Below the pieces are notes generated by a model. That model saw only the letters and a program-made list of their open reading frames with translations, did no database searches and was not told the origin of the DNA. From Fidelibacterota bacterium (GTDB lineage: Bacteria > Pseudomonadota > Alphaproteobacteria > Rhodospirillales > Rhodospirillaceae), in NCBI GenBank assembly GCA_947476895.1, contig CANJRX010000008.1, forward strand, positions 1-64,000: a stretch of 64,000 nucleotides of DNA. The letters are read 5' to 3'. The stretch's first letter is position 1, and each line of letters starts with the position of its first letter. A program made the translations under genes and the position numbers. Positions 16,398 to 25,068 of the stretch are shown piece by piece.

Positions 16398-18137
16398 CTA
16401 AAACTGACTTCCGGCGAAGCGCCGTTTCAGGCGGCTGCGCACGACGATCGCGGTGGCGTTGACGATTGTGACCAAGCCGATCAGCAAGACCGTGGTGACA
16501 AACACCATCGGCTTACCGGCTTCGGCGTTGCGGGACTGGAAGCCCACGTCGAAAATGTGAAAGCCCAAGTGCATGAAGGAACGCTCCAAATGCACGAAGG
16601 GGAAAACACCGTCGATGGGTAACTCAGGCGCAAGCTTCACCACGCCGACCAGCATCAAAGGCGCCACTTCACCGGCGCCGCGCGCCATGGCGAGAATGAT
16701 GCCCGTCATCACGCCGGGCATGGCGCGGGGCAGTACAATGTATTTAATGGTCTGCCATTTAGAAGCACCGCAGGCGAGCGAGCCTTCGCGCATGGAGCGC
16801 GGCACCGCAGCCAAGGCTTCTTCCGTAGCAACGATCACAACCGGCACGGTCAGCAAGGCCAGCGTCAGCGCCGACCACAACAGGCCGCCAGTGCCAAACG
16901 TCGGGTTCGGCAAGCGCTCGGCGTAAAACAATGAATCCAGTGATCCACCCAGCACGTAGGCAAAGAAGCCTAGGCCGAACACGCCGTAAACAATCGACGG
17001 CACACCTGCGAGGTTGTTCACCGAAATGCGCACGAAGGACACAAGACGGCCTTGCTTGGCATATTCGCGCAAGTACAACGCTGTGATGATGCCGAAGGGC
17101 GCAACCACAATCACCATCAGCAAGGTCATGGCCGCCGTGCCGAAGATCGCGGGGAACACGCCGCCTTCGGTGTTGGCTTCGCGTGGCTCACCGCCGAGGA
17201 ATTCGGCCCAGCGGGAAAAATACACGCCGGTCTTCTGCGCAAAGCTCAGATCGTTCGCAGCATAGGCGCGCACCAGCGCAGAAAACTCGATGGTCTTTTC
17301 GCGCCCGCCGATTTCGGCCAGCGTGAGGGTGTTCTTGGCATTGGCTTCACGCAGTTTGGAGACCGTGGCCGCGAGTTCGTTGTACTGCAGCTGCAGAGCG
17401 GCACTGCGGGTATTCAAAGACTCTTGCGCCGTTTTGTATTCCGCACTGTTGCGGCCTGACGCCATCTCGATTTTGCGTAAATTCAAACGCTCTTGTTCCA
17501 GCGCGTGATTGATATCGCCGATATCGCCGCGTTCGATCTTGCGAATGTCCTGGGCCCGTTCGCGCGACGCGTCGTGCACGTCGCGGAATTTCGAATCGTC
17601 CAGGCTTGTGAACGGTTGATCGACACCGTCGATCTTAAAACCGACCACACGGCCCACGAACGGGCCCCACTCCATGCGCTCGACGAACACTAAGTTCTTG
17701 GGCTCTTCGAACTTCGTCGCGTCAAAGTCCGGCACCCAGCGGAAGTCTTCGCCGTAAATGTCGAAATTGCCGATGCGGTAAAGCGTGCGGTTGGCGTATC
17801 CGTCGGCGTCTTTAATGCGCTGCTGCCATTCCGGCGACAGCTTGGCCAGGTCTTCGGCGACGGGCTTGAACAACTCGCTGCGGAACGGCTCCCCAGCCGT
17901 CAGCTCGCCATCGCCCTCGGTCACGACAACCAAGGGCTTGGGCACGAAAGTCATGACACCGTTCGAGAACACGAGAGCCAGAAAGCCCAGGATCATGACG
18001 ATGCCGATGGCCAAGGCGCCGCCCAGGCTCCACAGCACGGGTTCGCCGCGGCTGCGCATATCGGTTCTGCGGCCGGTGGATTTAGACATCGGAACCACCT
18101 CAACGGACGCTGCAAGGGTTTCGGTCATGGCGCTCAT
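16398..18137 (-). CDS. pstA: Phosphate ABC transporter permease PstA, large periplasmic insert type
   Basis: A 579-residue permease, about twice E. coli PstA. The first helix (SLGGALAIGIVMILGFLALVF) is followed by a hydrophilic segment of roughly 250 residues with a coiled-coil-like part (HALEQERLNLRKIEMASGRN). The remaining C-terminal part is the normal permease with the EAA-type loop EEALAAVPRSMREGSLACGASKW. This extended layout (DUF3333 type) is known in Alphaproteobacteria and some Gammaproteobacteria. It follows pstC after 20 bases. The role of the insert is not established. Confidence 0.93.
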   Translation of the reverse strand: MSAMTETLAASVEVVPMSKSTGRRTDMRSRGEPVLWSLGGALAIGIVMILGFLALVFSNGVMTFVPKPLVVVTEGDGELTAGEPFRSELFKPVAEDLAKLSPEWQQRIKDADGYANRTLYRIGNFDIYGEDFRWVPDFDATKFEEPKNLVFVERMEWGPFVGRVVGFKIDGVDQPFTSLDDSKFRDVHDASRERAQDIRKIERGDIGDINHALEQERLNLRKIEMASGRNSAEYKTAQESLNTRSAALQLQYNELAATVSKLREANAKNTLTLAEIGGREKTIEFSALVRAYAANDLSFAQKTGVYFSRWAEFLGGEPREANTEGGVFPAIFGTAAMTLLMVIVVAPFGIITALYLREYAKQGRLVSFVRISVNNLAGVPSIVYGVFGLGFFAYVLGGSLDSLFYAERLPNPTFGTGGLLWSALTLALLTVPVVIVATEEALAAVPRSMREGSLACGASKWQTIKYIVLPRAMPGVMTGIILAMARGAGEVAPLMLVGVVKLAPELPIDGVFPFVHLERSFMHLGFHIFDVGFQSRNAEAGKPMVFVTTVLLIGLVTIVNATAIVVRSRLKRRFAGSQF

Positions 18138-18157
18138 TATATCCCACCCTGCTCCGG

Positions 18158-20788
18158 TTACAGCTGCGCCGTGCGCTTACGGAAGCGCTGGCGGACCATT
18201 TCGGCAAGGGTATTAACGACAAAAGTGATCACAAACAGGGTCAGGGCGGCCAGGAACAGCATGCGGTAGAGCGTGGAATCGCGTACCGCTTCCGACAGTT
18301 CCACGGCGATATTGGCCGAGAGCGCCCGCAAGCCGTTGAAGATGTTCCATTCCATCAGGGGCGTGTTGCCGGCGGCCATCACCACGATCATGGTCTCGCC
18401 CACCGCCCGACCCATGCCGACCATGATGGCCGAAAAGATGCCGCTCATGGCCGTGGGGATGATGACGCTGGTCGCCGTCTGCCAGGGTGTCGCGCCGCAA
18501 GCCAAGCTCGCCGCGCGCAGGTGTTCCGGCACGGTGTTCAGTGCGTCTTCCGAGATCGTGTAAATGATCGGGATAACGGCGAAGCCCATGGCGAAGCCGA
18601 CGACCAAGGTGTTGCGCTGCACGTAAGTGTCGACAACGCCGCCGCGCGGATCAATACCGAGACCCACGAGGAACAGTGCAATGACATAGGCAATTACGCC
18701 TGAAACCAGAACCATCGCAACCCAGTACAGGAAATCCGTCACCCCTGCCCGCGTGCGGTCTTCACCGCGCAGGATAAAGCCGAGATACTTGGTCACCAGG
18801 CCGCGCGAGCTGACGTTGATGAGAAAGAACACAAACGGAAAAGCCAGCAACGCTGTGAACGGCACGCTAGAGCCGACGTCGCCATTGGCCCAAGCTTTCA
18901 AATCGCCGCCGAAAAACAGCTCTTCAAACAGCGGCGCACCCAGCACAGCGGCATAGCCGAAGACCGCGAGCGACAAGAAGATCAGCGCGAACTTAGGCAA
19001 TCCGCCGAAGCGCAATGCCACAGGGCCGGGCAGAAGCTGCCAGACATAGGCGCTGAAGAACAATCCCGCCGGAATGACGATAAAGGCGAAGAAAATCGCT
19101 GCAATCCAGGTTTCGACAATCGGCGCGAGGATGAGGGCTGCGATGAAGCCCAAGACCACCGACGGCAACGATGCCATCAGCTCCATGGTCGGCTTCACCA
19201 CCGCGCGTACACGGTGATGAACGAACTCCGACGTATAGATCGCCGCGCCGAGTGCAATCGGAATGGCGAACAGCAAGGAATAGATAGTGGCTTTGAGCGT
19301 GCCGAAGATCAGCGGCACAAGCGAGAACTTCGGCTCAAAGGCATCGGTGCCCGAGGACGACTGCCACGTGTAACCCGCTTCGGGGTAACCCTCGTACCAG
19401 ACCTTCCCAAAAATCGTGTTCAACGTGGTCTCAGGATGCTGGGCGGAAATATCCCAAGCATAAACTTTGCCGTCGTCGGCCACCGCGAGCACACCGTTTT
19501 CGCGTGGCGCCAGCGCCACGGCGCGGTAGCTGGGCGTGCCCTGTTCGGGCTTCAGCTTTAAGAGAACCTGTTCGCTGGTGGAATGGCGCAGCCAGATCTC
19601 GCCCTTGGCATCCGCCGTCACGAACATCTTGCCGCGTTGGCTCGCGTCCATGGCGACAACGGCTGCACTATGCGGCTCAAGTTCGTGCGCTTTGGTTAAA
19701 ACATAGCCATCGGTATTGGTTGTGCCCGCATTCTGCAGACGGAAGAAAACGTTCACCGAACCGTCGGAGCCTGCCACCACCAGCGACTGCTCGCCGATCA
19801 GAAAGCTAATAGCGCCCACCGTCACGTTGCCGGGCAGAAGGTCAATGCTTTCCGCAAGCACCGGCGCATCGAAAGCACGGCTGTCGTAGCGGTACACCAT
19901 GCCGCCGGCATCGACGACATAGACCTGGTCGGCCTTATCGGTCATCAGCACGTTGCGCACTTTTACGCCGGCGGGCAGGCCGGGTAGTTCAGATGACGTG
20001 AGCGAGGTCGTCGTCACGCCGGTCATCATATTGGTTTTGGATTCAGAACGGCTGAGGCGGCCGATGCCCCCGGCATCTACCGTGACGAAGGAAATGGTGG
20101 GGCGTTCAGATGCACCACCCATGCGGTAGTCAGCCGCGACAATGGCGGTGCCTTGCGGTGCGACCTGCTGTTCCGCGCCCAACTCGATTGCGATGGAAAT
20201 ACGCCGCGTTTGGTCACCACTGACGGCAGTGAAAATATCCTTGCCGTCAGTGGAGTCCTGTTCGGTCAGGCGTTGGAGATCACCGGGTACATCCGCCGTA
20301 TTGATCACCACGCCGCCGACTTTGACAGTTGCTAAGCGTAACGTGCCGTCGGAAAAGCCAAAAGCTACATCTCGTCCATTTAAGGTGCGCGCGAAGGCTG
20401 TCAAGGTCTTGCCGCCCAAATCGTAAGCGGCGACTTCTAAAGCGCGCCCGGATTTGATGTGGAAAGCATGCACCGCGCCGGTTTCATCGATGGAAACGCT
20501 AACGGTTTTATATTCGTCGACGATGTCCATCAGCGGACGGCCGCCCGCGACGGACTTTTCCGACACCGCAGCGCTATCAACTTTAGCGCCCGTAAACAGC
20601 GGCACCACAACCAGCGTCAAAAACAGCATGATGCCGAACACCGCGGCGATGACACCTAGGCCACCGATACGAATTGTCCAATCGGCCACCTTGTCCGCGA
20701 TCAAAACCGATTGCGAGGTTTTCATGGAACGGCGCTGGCGCTTTTTGGGCGCTTGGCTGTCGGCTGCGGTTGAATCTGTTTCGGACAT
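18158..20788 (-). CDS. pstC: Phosphate ABC transporter permease PstC, large periplasmic insert type
   Basis: An 876-residue permease, nearly three times E. coli PstC. After a basic cytosolic N-terminus and one helix near residues 40-65 comes a soluble region of about 400 residues with repeated beta-strand patterns (GSDGSVNVFFRLQ, VAVADDGKVYAWDIS) that look like beta-propeller blades. The last 400 residues form the permease domain, with its EAA loop SEDALNTVPEHLRAASLACGATPW. The partner pstA has an insert as well. The start at 20788 (ATG) is preferred over a TTG at 20800. Confidence 0.92.
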   Translation of the reverse strand: MSETDSTAADSQAPKKRQRRSMKTSQSVLIADKVADWTIRIGGLGVIAAVFGIMLFLTLVVVPLFTGAKVDSAAVSEKSVAGGRPLMDIVDEYKTVSVSIDETGAVHAFHIKSGRALEVAAYDLGGKTLTAFARTLNGRDVAFGFSDGTLRLATVKVGGVVINTADVPGDLQRLTEQDSTDGKDIFTAVSGDQTRRISIAIELGAEQQVAPQGTAIVAADYRMGGASERPTISFVTVDAGGIGRLSRSESKTNMMTGVTTTSLTSSELPGLPAGVKVRNVLMTDKADQVYVVDAGGMVYRYDSRAFDAPVLAESIDLLPGNVTVGAISFLIGEQSLVVAGSDGSVNVFFRLQNAGTTNTDGYVLTKAHELEPHSAAVVAMDASQRGKMFVTADAKGEIWLRHSTSEQVLLKLKPEQGTPSYRAVALAPRENGVLAVADDGKVYAWDISAQHPETTLNTIFGKVWYEGYPEAGYTWQSSSGTDAFEPKFSLVPLIFGTLKATIYSLLFAIPIALGAAIYTSEFVHHRVRAVVKPTMELMASLPSVVLGFIAALILAPIVETWIAAIFFAFIVIPAGLFFSAYVWQLLPGPVALRFGGLPKFALIFLSLAVFGYAAVLGAPLFEELFFGGDLKAWANGDVGSSVPFTALLAFPFVFFLINVSSRGLVTKYLGFILRGEDRTRAGVTDFLYWVAMVLVSGVIAYVIALFLVGLGIDPRGGVVDTYVQRNTLVVGFAMGFAVIPIIYTISEDALNTVPEHLRAASLACGATPWQTATSVIIPTAMSGIFSAIMVGMGRAVGETMIVVMAAGNTPLMEWNIFNGLRALSANIAVELSEAVRDSTLYRMLFLAALTLFVITFVVNTLAEMVRQRFRKRTAQL

Positions 20789-20852
20789 CTGATTTTTCAA
20801 AGTTAAGAAACGGGTAGCCTAACTGTCACAGAGCCTCTGCCGGAAATGCAGC

Positions 20853-20881
20853 GGCGCCGGCATTGTATTTTTGCCGGCGCC
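20853..20881 (-). promoter_or_regulatory. Hairpin between pstS and pstC
   Basis: The 10-bp arms GGCGCCGGCA and TGCCGGCGCC enclose a 9-base loop in the 130-base gap between pstS and pstC. There is no T-tract after it on the minus strand, so it looks less like a full terminator and more like an mRNA-stabilising or attenuating structure, which would let the binding protein be made in excess over the permeases. This reading is inferred. Confidence 0.55.
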
Positions 20882-20919
20882 ACGCATCTGGAGAGAATTT
20901 TTCGTCTCTATCTCAAGCC

Positions 20920-21891
20920 TTACTCCACACCCAGCATTTTCAAATCCTGCTGCGCGATGGCCGAGGGGATCGGATAGAAGCCGTCCTTGATCACGCCCGT
21001 CTGGCCCTGCTTCGAGAGCACGAACTTCACGAACTCAGCGCGTAAGGGCTCCATCTTCGCGCCCGGTTTCGCGTTCATATAGATGTAGAGGAAGCGGGTG
21101 ATGGGATAGTCGCCGGCATAGGCCGTATCGGAATTGGCATCGAAGCACGACGCGCCGTCTTTGGCGCTCAAAGGCACGGTGCGCACGTCGGCAGTTTTGT
21201 AGCCGACGCCCGAGTAACCGATGGCGAACTTGTCCGAGGCAATGCCTTGCACCACGGCCGACGAGCCAGGCTGTTCTTTCACGCTGTCTTTATAGTCGCC
21301 TTCGCCCAGCGCGGTTTCTTTGAAGTAGCCGTAGGTACCCGAAGCCGAGTTGCGGCCATAAAGCGAGATCGGCTTATTGGCCCATTCGCCGGTGAGACCA
21401 ACTTGGCCCCAGGTCTTGATGTCTTCCTTGCCGCCCTTCTTGCGGGTTTTGGAGAACATGGCATCCACTTGCGCCAGGCTCAGGCACTTGATCGGATTGT
21501 CCTTGTTCACAAACACCGCGAGAGAGTCGACGGCGACGCGCAAGCCTGTCGGCTTGTAGCCGTACTTCTTTTCAAAGTCGTCCATCTCGCCGCTCTTCAT
21601 GGGGCGCGACATGGGACCGAATTGCGCAGTGCCGCCGATCAAGGCCGGCGGGGCGGTGCCCGACCCCTTGCCTTCGATCTCGATCTTCACGCTCGGGTAT
21701 TCTTTATTGAAGGTCTCGGCCCACAGGGCCATGACGTTGTTCAAGGTGTCGGAGCCGATGGACTTCAGGCTGCCTTCAACGCCCGCTTGTTTCTTGTAAT
21801 CTTTGAGGGCGGGGTCCACGTCTAGCGCATAGGCCGATACGGCGGCAAAGCTGCCGGCCAGAACCAGTGCGCCCGCGAATGTCTTGAACAT
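20920..21891 (-). CDS. pstS: Phosphate ABC transporter substrate-binding protein PstS
   Basis: A 323-residue periplasmic binding protein with a Sec signal peptide ending near AYA. Phosphate-contacting segments are visible: SIGSDTLNNVM near the N-terminus, GKGSGTAPPALIGG, GPMSRPM and the loop GRNSASGTYGYF. It captures phosphate and delivers it to PstCA. It is the first gene of the pst-pho operon. The ATG at 21891 begins the signal peptide and has GGAGAGAC upstream. Confidence 0.95.
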   Translation of the reverse strand: MFKTFAGALVLAGSFAAVSAYALDVDPALKDYKKQAGVEGSLKSIGSDTLNNVMALWAETFNKEYPSVKIEIEGKGSGTAPPALIGGTAQFGPMSRPMKSGEMDDFEKKYGYKPTGLRVAVDSLAVFVNKDNPIKCLSLAQVDAMFSKTRKKGGKEDIKTWGQVGLTGEWANKPISLYGRNSASGTYGYFKETALGEGDYKDSVKEQPGSSAVVQGIASDKFAIGYSGVGYKTADVRTVPLSAKDGASCFDANSDTAYAGDYPITRFLYIYMNAKPGAKMEPLRAEFVKFVLSKQGQTGVIKDGFYPIPSAIAQQDLKMLGVE

Positions 21892-21959
21892 AGGGTGTCT
21901 CTCCGAGTGAGGGATAAGCCTGCAACACCCCATCAATATCGGCGGACGTCGTACCTTTT

Positions 21960-21977
21960 GTGACAGAAATATGAAGT
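21960..21977 (-). promoter_or_regulatory. Candidate Pho box upstream of pstS
   Basis: On the minus strand this reads ACTTCATATTTCTGTCAC. Compared with the two-heptamer PhoB consensus CTGTCATAAATCTGTCAT it matches 12 of 18 positions, with the second half best (TCTGTCA). It is about 70 bases before the pstS start, a normal distance, and PhoB is encoded in the same operon. Confidence 0.6.
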
Positions 21978-22183
21978 ATTTATTTCAGTGCCTAAGCGCG
22001 CTCGAGAGCGCCAGTTCAAATATTATAACGCTTTGAAAAACAACAATATTTTACATTGTAATGGTATCGGACCTAGCCTCGCCAACGGGCTGAAGCGCGA
22101 TGACCACCCTCTCGGACGGCTAAGAACTACCAAGAACATGAAGAATAAAAGACGGCCGCGAGAATCCGCGAAGGAGTCGCTTT

Positions 22184-22354
22184 TTAAGCCGCGAGCGCCA
22201 GATTCTCAGATACGTGCCGCCAGAAGCGCAGCTTCGGGAAGTCCACGTCGGCCAGGGCGTGAATGGCGAGCAGGCCCACAACGGCAATCGGATCCACGCC
22301 TTGTTTGGCGCTGAGGCGCGAGTTATGCGCGCTAATCTGAATCACGTTGGCCAT
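22184..22354 (-). CDS. Possible small protein
   Basis: A 56-residue frame starting at an ATG with AGGA 9 bases upstream. The middle (DPIAVVGLLAIHALA) is hydrophobic and could form an amphipathic or membrane helix; the rest is mixed. It follows the Rap1a-like gene in the same direction after about 150 bases. I do not recognise it, and the frame could be fortuitous. Confidence 0.4.
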   Translation of the reverse strand: MANVIQISAHNSRLSAKQGVDPIAVVGLLAIHALADVDFPKLRFWRHVSENLALAA

Positions 22355-22506
22355 AGACGTCGTCCTGCTCGTCGGCGCGTGTGCGCCATTACCAATTTGT
22401 GACGGCAATATGCACGGGCTGGCGAAGAATGCATGTGAAATGCGCCTTCGCGCCGAAACGGTTTTAAGCCGAAGCGGATTTCTACAAACTGGAAATTGTA
22501 AGAGCG

Positions 22507-22899
22507 TTATTTCTTCGGGCAGGGATAGTTGAAAGCCGCGAATTTGATGACGGTGTTCGACGCGCTGTTGCTCATTTCTTCCGAATGCGCGCCGGCCCAA
22601 TAGATAAAAGCCGCGCGAAAGGAATCGACCGTGGCTTTCGAAGGCACGCAAGCCTTGGGCGTTTCGCCGCGCTGTTGTTGCGTGGCTTGCAAGATCAACA
22701 GATAGGCCATGCTGGCGCTCATATAGCCAAGGCAGGAGCCGACCTTAATCTCGGAATCTTTGTTCATCATCAGCTGGCCGTCGGATTGTTTGACATTGTC
22801 GCAATCCGACAGGAGCGTGGCCGCCGTAATATCCGCGCGTGCCGACATGGGCACAAGCGCCAAGCCGACGGCCACTATCGCCATACTCGCTTTTTTCAT
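22507..22899 (-). CDS. Rap1a/Tai-like periplasmic protein
   Basis: A 130-residue exported protein (signal peptide ending at SARA). Four Cys residues in the pattern of the Rap1a/Tai family are visible: LLSDC, VGSCLGYMSASM, ACVPSKATV and the ending YPCPKK. Some family members protect against type VI secreted amidases, but many are orphan periplasmic proteins without a paired effector, as here: no amidase or T6SS gene is nearby. The ATG at 22899 has a strong GGAGGGGG ribosome-binding site; upstream in-frame codons run through palindrome copy B and are not counted. Confidence 0.7.
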   Translation of the reverse strand: MKKASMAIVAVGLALVPMSARADITAATLLSDCDNVKQSDGQLMMNKDSEIKVGSCLGYMSASMAYLLILQATQQQRGETPKACVPSKATVDSFRAAFIYWAGAHSEEMSNSASNTVIKFAAFNYPCPKK

Positions 22900-22919
22900 A
22901 TGAACCCCCTCCAATAGAT

Positions 22920-22942
22920 TTAATTGTACCAGGTACAATTAA
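22920..22942. repeat. 23-bp perfect palindrome, copy B of 3
   Basis: The arms TTAATTGTACC and GGTACAATTAA flank a central A. It is the same core as copies at 10129-10153 and 45997-46021. It lies between selO and the Rap1a-like gene, directly abutting the selO stop codon (22943-22945), and 21 bases ahead of the Rap1a-like start. Confidence 0.85.
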
Positions 22943-24427
22943 TTACGTACCGCAAAACGTTTGGCGCACCACTTCGTGTTCCTCGGGCGGCAATGTGTAA
23001 CGCGCAGCATCAGGCTGATCCGCATATGGGCGCGCAAGCACGGCCAGCAGGCGCTCGAACGGCGCGTAATCATTTTGCATCGCAGCGGCGATCACTTCGG
23101 CCACCAGATGGTTGCGCGGAATGAACGCGGGGTTCACCGACTGCATCGCCATAGAGCGCGCATCACCATCACCACCCTCTTCCGCCAAACGCGCCCGCCA
23201 GCGCGGCAGCCAATCAAGCAACGCGGCTGGCTCAGCGAACAGCCGCGCGACTTGGGCATCGTGCGCGGGGTCGGCGGCGGCCACCGCAAGACCACGAAAG
23301 GTCAAAGTAAAGTCCGCATTGCCTGCATCCATGCGCTCGAGCAAATCTTGCGCAATCAATTCATCGCCGTCGCGCGCCTGACGGAAACCCAGCTTCTGAC
23401 GAAAGCCCGTGGCATAGGCGTTCTGGAAGTGATCCGCGAACGCGGCTAAAGCCTCTTCCGCGATCTTGATGGCGGCGTCTTTGTCTGGCGCCAGCAACGG
23501 CAGCAGCGTTTCGGCAAAACGCGCCAAGTTCCAGTGGGCGATACCTGGCTGGTTCTCAAAGGCATAACGCCCACCGCGATCAATGGCGCTGTAAACGGTT
23601 TCGGGATGATAGGCATCCATGAATGCGCAAGGGCCGTAGTCGATAGTTTCACCGGACACCGCCATGTTGTCGGTATTCATGACGCCGTGAATAAAACCCA
23701 CCAGCATCCAGCGTGCGATCAGCATGGCTTGGCGCAGAATGACGGCGTCCAACAGCGCGCGGGCGGGATTGTCGGCTTGCGCCGCCGCTGGATAGTGGCG
23801 CGCGATAACGTGCTGCGTGAGCGCCATCAACCCTTCGGAATCGCCGCGCGCCGCGAAGAACTGAAACGTACCCACACGGATGTGGCTTGCCGCCACACGC
23901 GTTAGCACAGCACCCGGCAGCGGCTCTTCGCGCATCACCCATTCGCCGGTGGTTACAGCTGCCAAAGCACGTGTGGTCGGAATGCCGAGCGCGGCCATGG
24001 CTTCGCTGACGATGTATTCACGCACGACCGGGCCTAGGGCCGCGCGGCCGTCACCCCGGCGCGAAAACGGCGTGGGGCCAGCACCCTTTAAATGGATGTC
24101 GCGGCGCAAGCCATCGGCATCGATCACCTCGCCCAACAAAATGGCGCGGCCGTCGCCCAACTGCGGCACGAAGCCCGCAAACTGGTGTCCCGCATAAGCC
24201 ATCGCCAACGGATCAGCATTGGCCGGCACGCGGTTGCCCGCAAGCACTTCAACGCCTTCAGGTGTGGCAAGCTGTGCTGGATCAAGACCCAGATGCCGCG
24301 CGAGTGCTTCGTTGATTTTGATAAGGCGCGGCGCTTTGACCGGCGTCGGCGCAAGCCGCGCATAAAACTGTTCCGGAAGACGGGAATAACTGTTGTCGAA
24401 AGGAAACAGACCAGCGGTCGCGTTCAT
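22943..24427 (-). CDS. selO: Protein adenylyltransferase SelO (YdiU)
   Basis: A 494-residue pseudokinase-fold enzyme that AMPylates proteins, in bacteria linked to redox control. The kinase-like lysine lies in [23 protein letters not shown], and the catalytic region [25 protein letters not shown] is complete, with the DYGP in place of a DFG motif. The C-terminus ends in Cys-Gly-Thr, in the position where eukaryotic SelO carries selenocysteine. Its start codon overlaps the rpe stop by one base (TAATG), so it is translated with rpe and tkt. Confidence 0.93.
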   Translation of the reverse strand: MNATAGLFPFDNSYSRLPEQFYARLAPTPVKAPRLIKINEALARHLGLDPAQLATPEGVEVLAGNRVPANADPLAMAYAGHQFAGFVPQLGDGRAILLGEVIDADGLRRDIHLKGAGPTPFSRRGDGRAALGPVVREYIVSEAMAALGIPTTRALAAVTTGEWVMREEPLPGAVLTRVAASHIRVGTFQFFAARGDSEGLMALTQHVIARHYPAAAQADNPARALLDAVILRQAMLIARWMLVGFIHGVMNTDNMAVSGETIDYGPCAFMDAYHPETVYSAIDRGGRYAFENQPGIAHWNLARFAETLLPLLAPDKDAAIKIAEEALAAFADHFQNAYATGFRQKLGFRQARDGDELIAQDLLERMDAGNADFTLTFRGLAVAAADPAHDAQVARLFAEPAALLDWLPRWRARLAEEGGDGDARSMAMQSVNPAFIPRNHLVAEVIAAAMQNDYAPFERLLAVLARPYADQPDAARYTLPPEEHEVVRQTFCGT

Positions 24428-25068
24428 TACCCGCGCAGCTTTTTAATATTTCCCGCGTAGTCGGACGTGCCGAACACCGCCGTGCCCGCGACTAATACAT
24501 TCGCGCCCGCGGCGATCACGGTTTTCGCGTTCTCGGCATTGATGCCGCCATCGACTTCCAGCTCAATCGGACGATTGCCGATCATGGCCTTCAGCTTTTT
24601 GATTTTCTCGACTTGGCTCGCGATGAACGACTGACCGCCAAAGCCCGGGTTCACGCTCATCACCAAAATCAGATCGACCTTATCGAGCACGTATTCCACC
24701 ACGCTCTCGGGCGTGCCGGGGTTCAGCGAGACGCCGGCTTTTTTGCCGAGGCTTTTGATGAACTGGAGCGAACGGTCCAGATGCGGACCCGCTTCGGCGT
24801 GAATGGTGATGATGTCCGAACCGGCTTCGGCAAAGGCCTGGATGTAAGGATCCACCGGTTGGATCATCAAATGCACGTCGAGCACTTTCTTGGTGTGCGG
24901 ACGCAAGGCCTTCACCACCAAGGGCCCGATAGTTAGGTTGGGAACGAAGTGCCCATCCATGACATCGACGTGGATGTAATTGGCCCCAGCGGCATCGATA
25001 GCCCGCACCTCTTCCCCTAACTTGGCGAAGTCGGCGGAGAGAATGCTGGGAGCGATCTTCACCATCAC
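24427..25068 (-). CDS. rpe: Ribulose-phosphate 3-epimerase
   Basis: Interconverts ribulose 5-phosphate and xylulose 5-phosphate. The 213-residue TIM barrel shows [27 protein letters not shown] (metal His and catalytic Asp), [18 protein letters not shown] and [11 protein letters not shown]. It directly follows the transketolase gene with no gap, so the two non-oxidative pentose phosphate enzymes are co-expressed. The first codon may be either of two adjacent Met codons. Confidence 0.95.
   Translation of the reverse strand: MMVKIAPSILSADFAKLGEEVRAIDAAGANYIHVDVMDGHFVPNLTIGPLVVKALRPHTKKVLDVHLMIQPVDPYIQAFAEAGSDIITIHAEAGPHLDRSLQFIKSLGKKAGVSLNPGTPESVVEYVLDKVDLILVMSVNPGFGGQSFIASQVEKIKKLKAMIGNRPIELEVDGGINAENAKTVIAAGANVLVAGTAVFGTSDYAGNIKKLRG

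Noticed and set aside
22507-22938. Longer start for the Rap1a-like gene through palindrome copy B
   Set aside because: The extra residues come from the palindrome and would precede the signal peptide; the ATG at 22899 has a strong ribosome-binding site.
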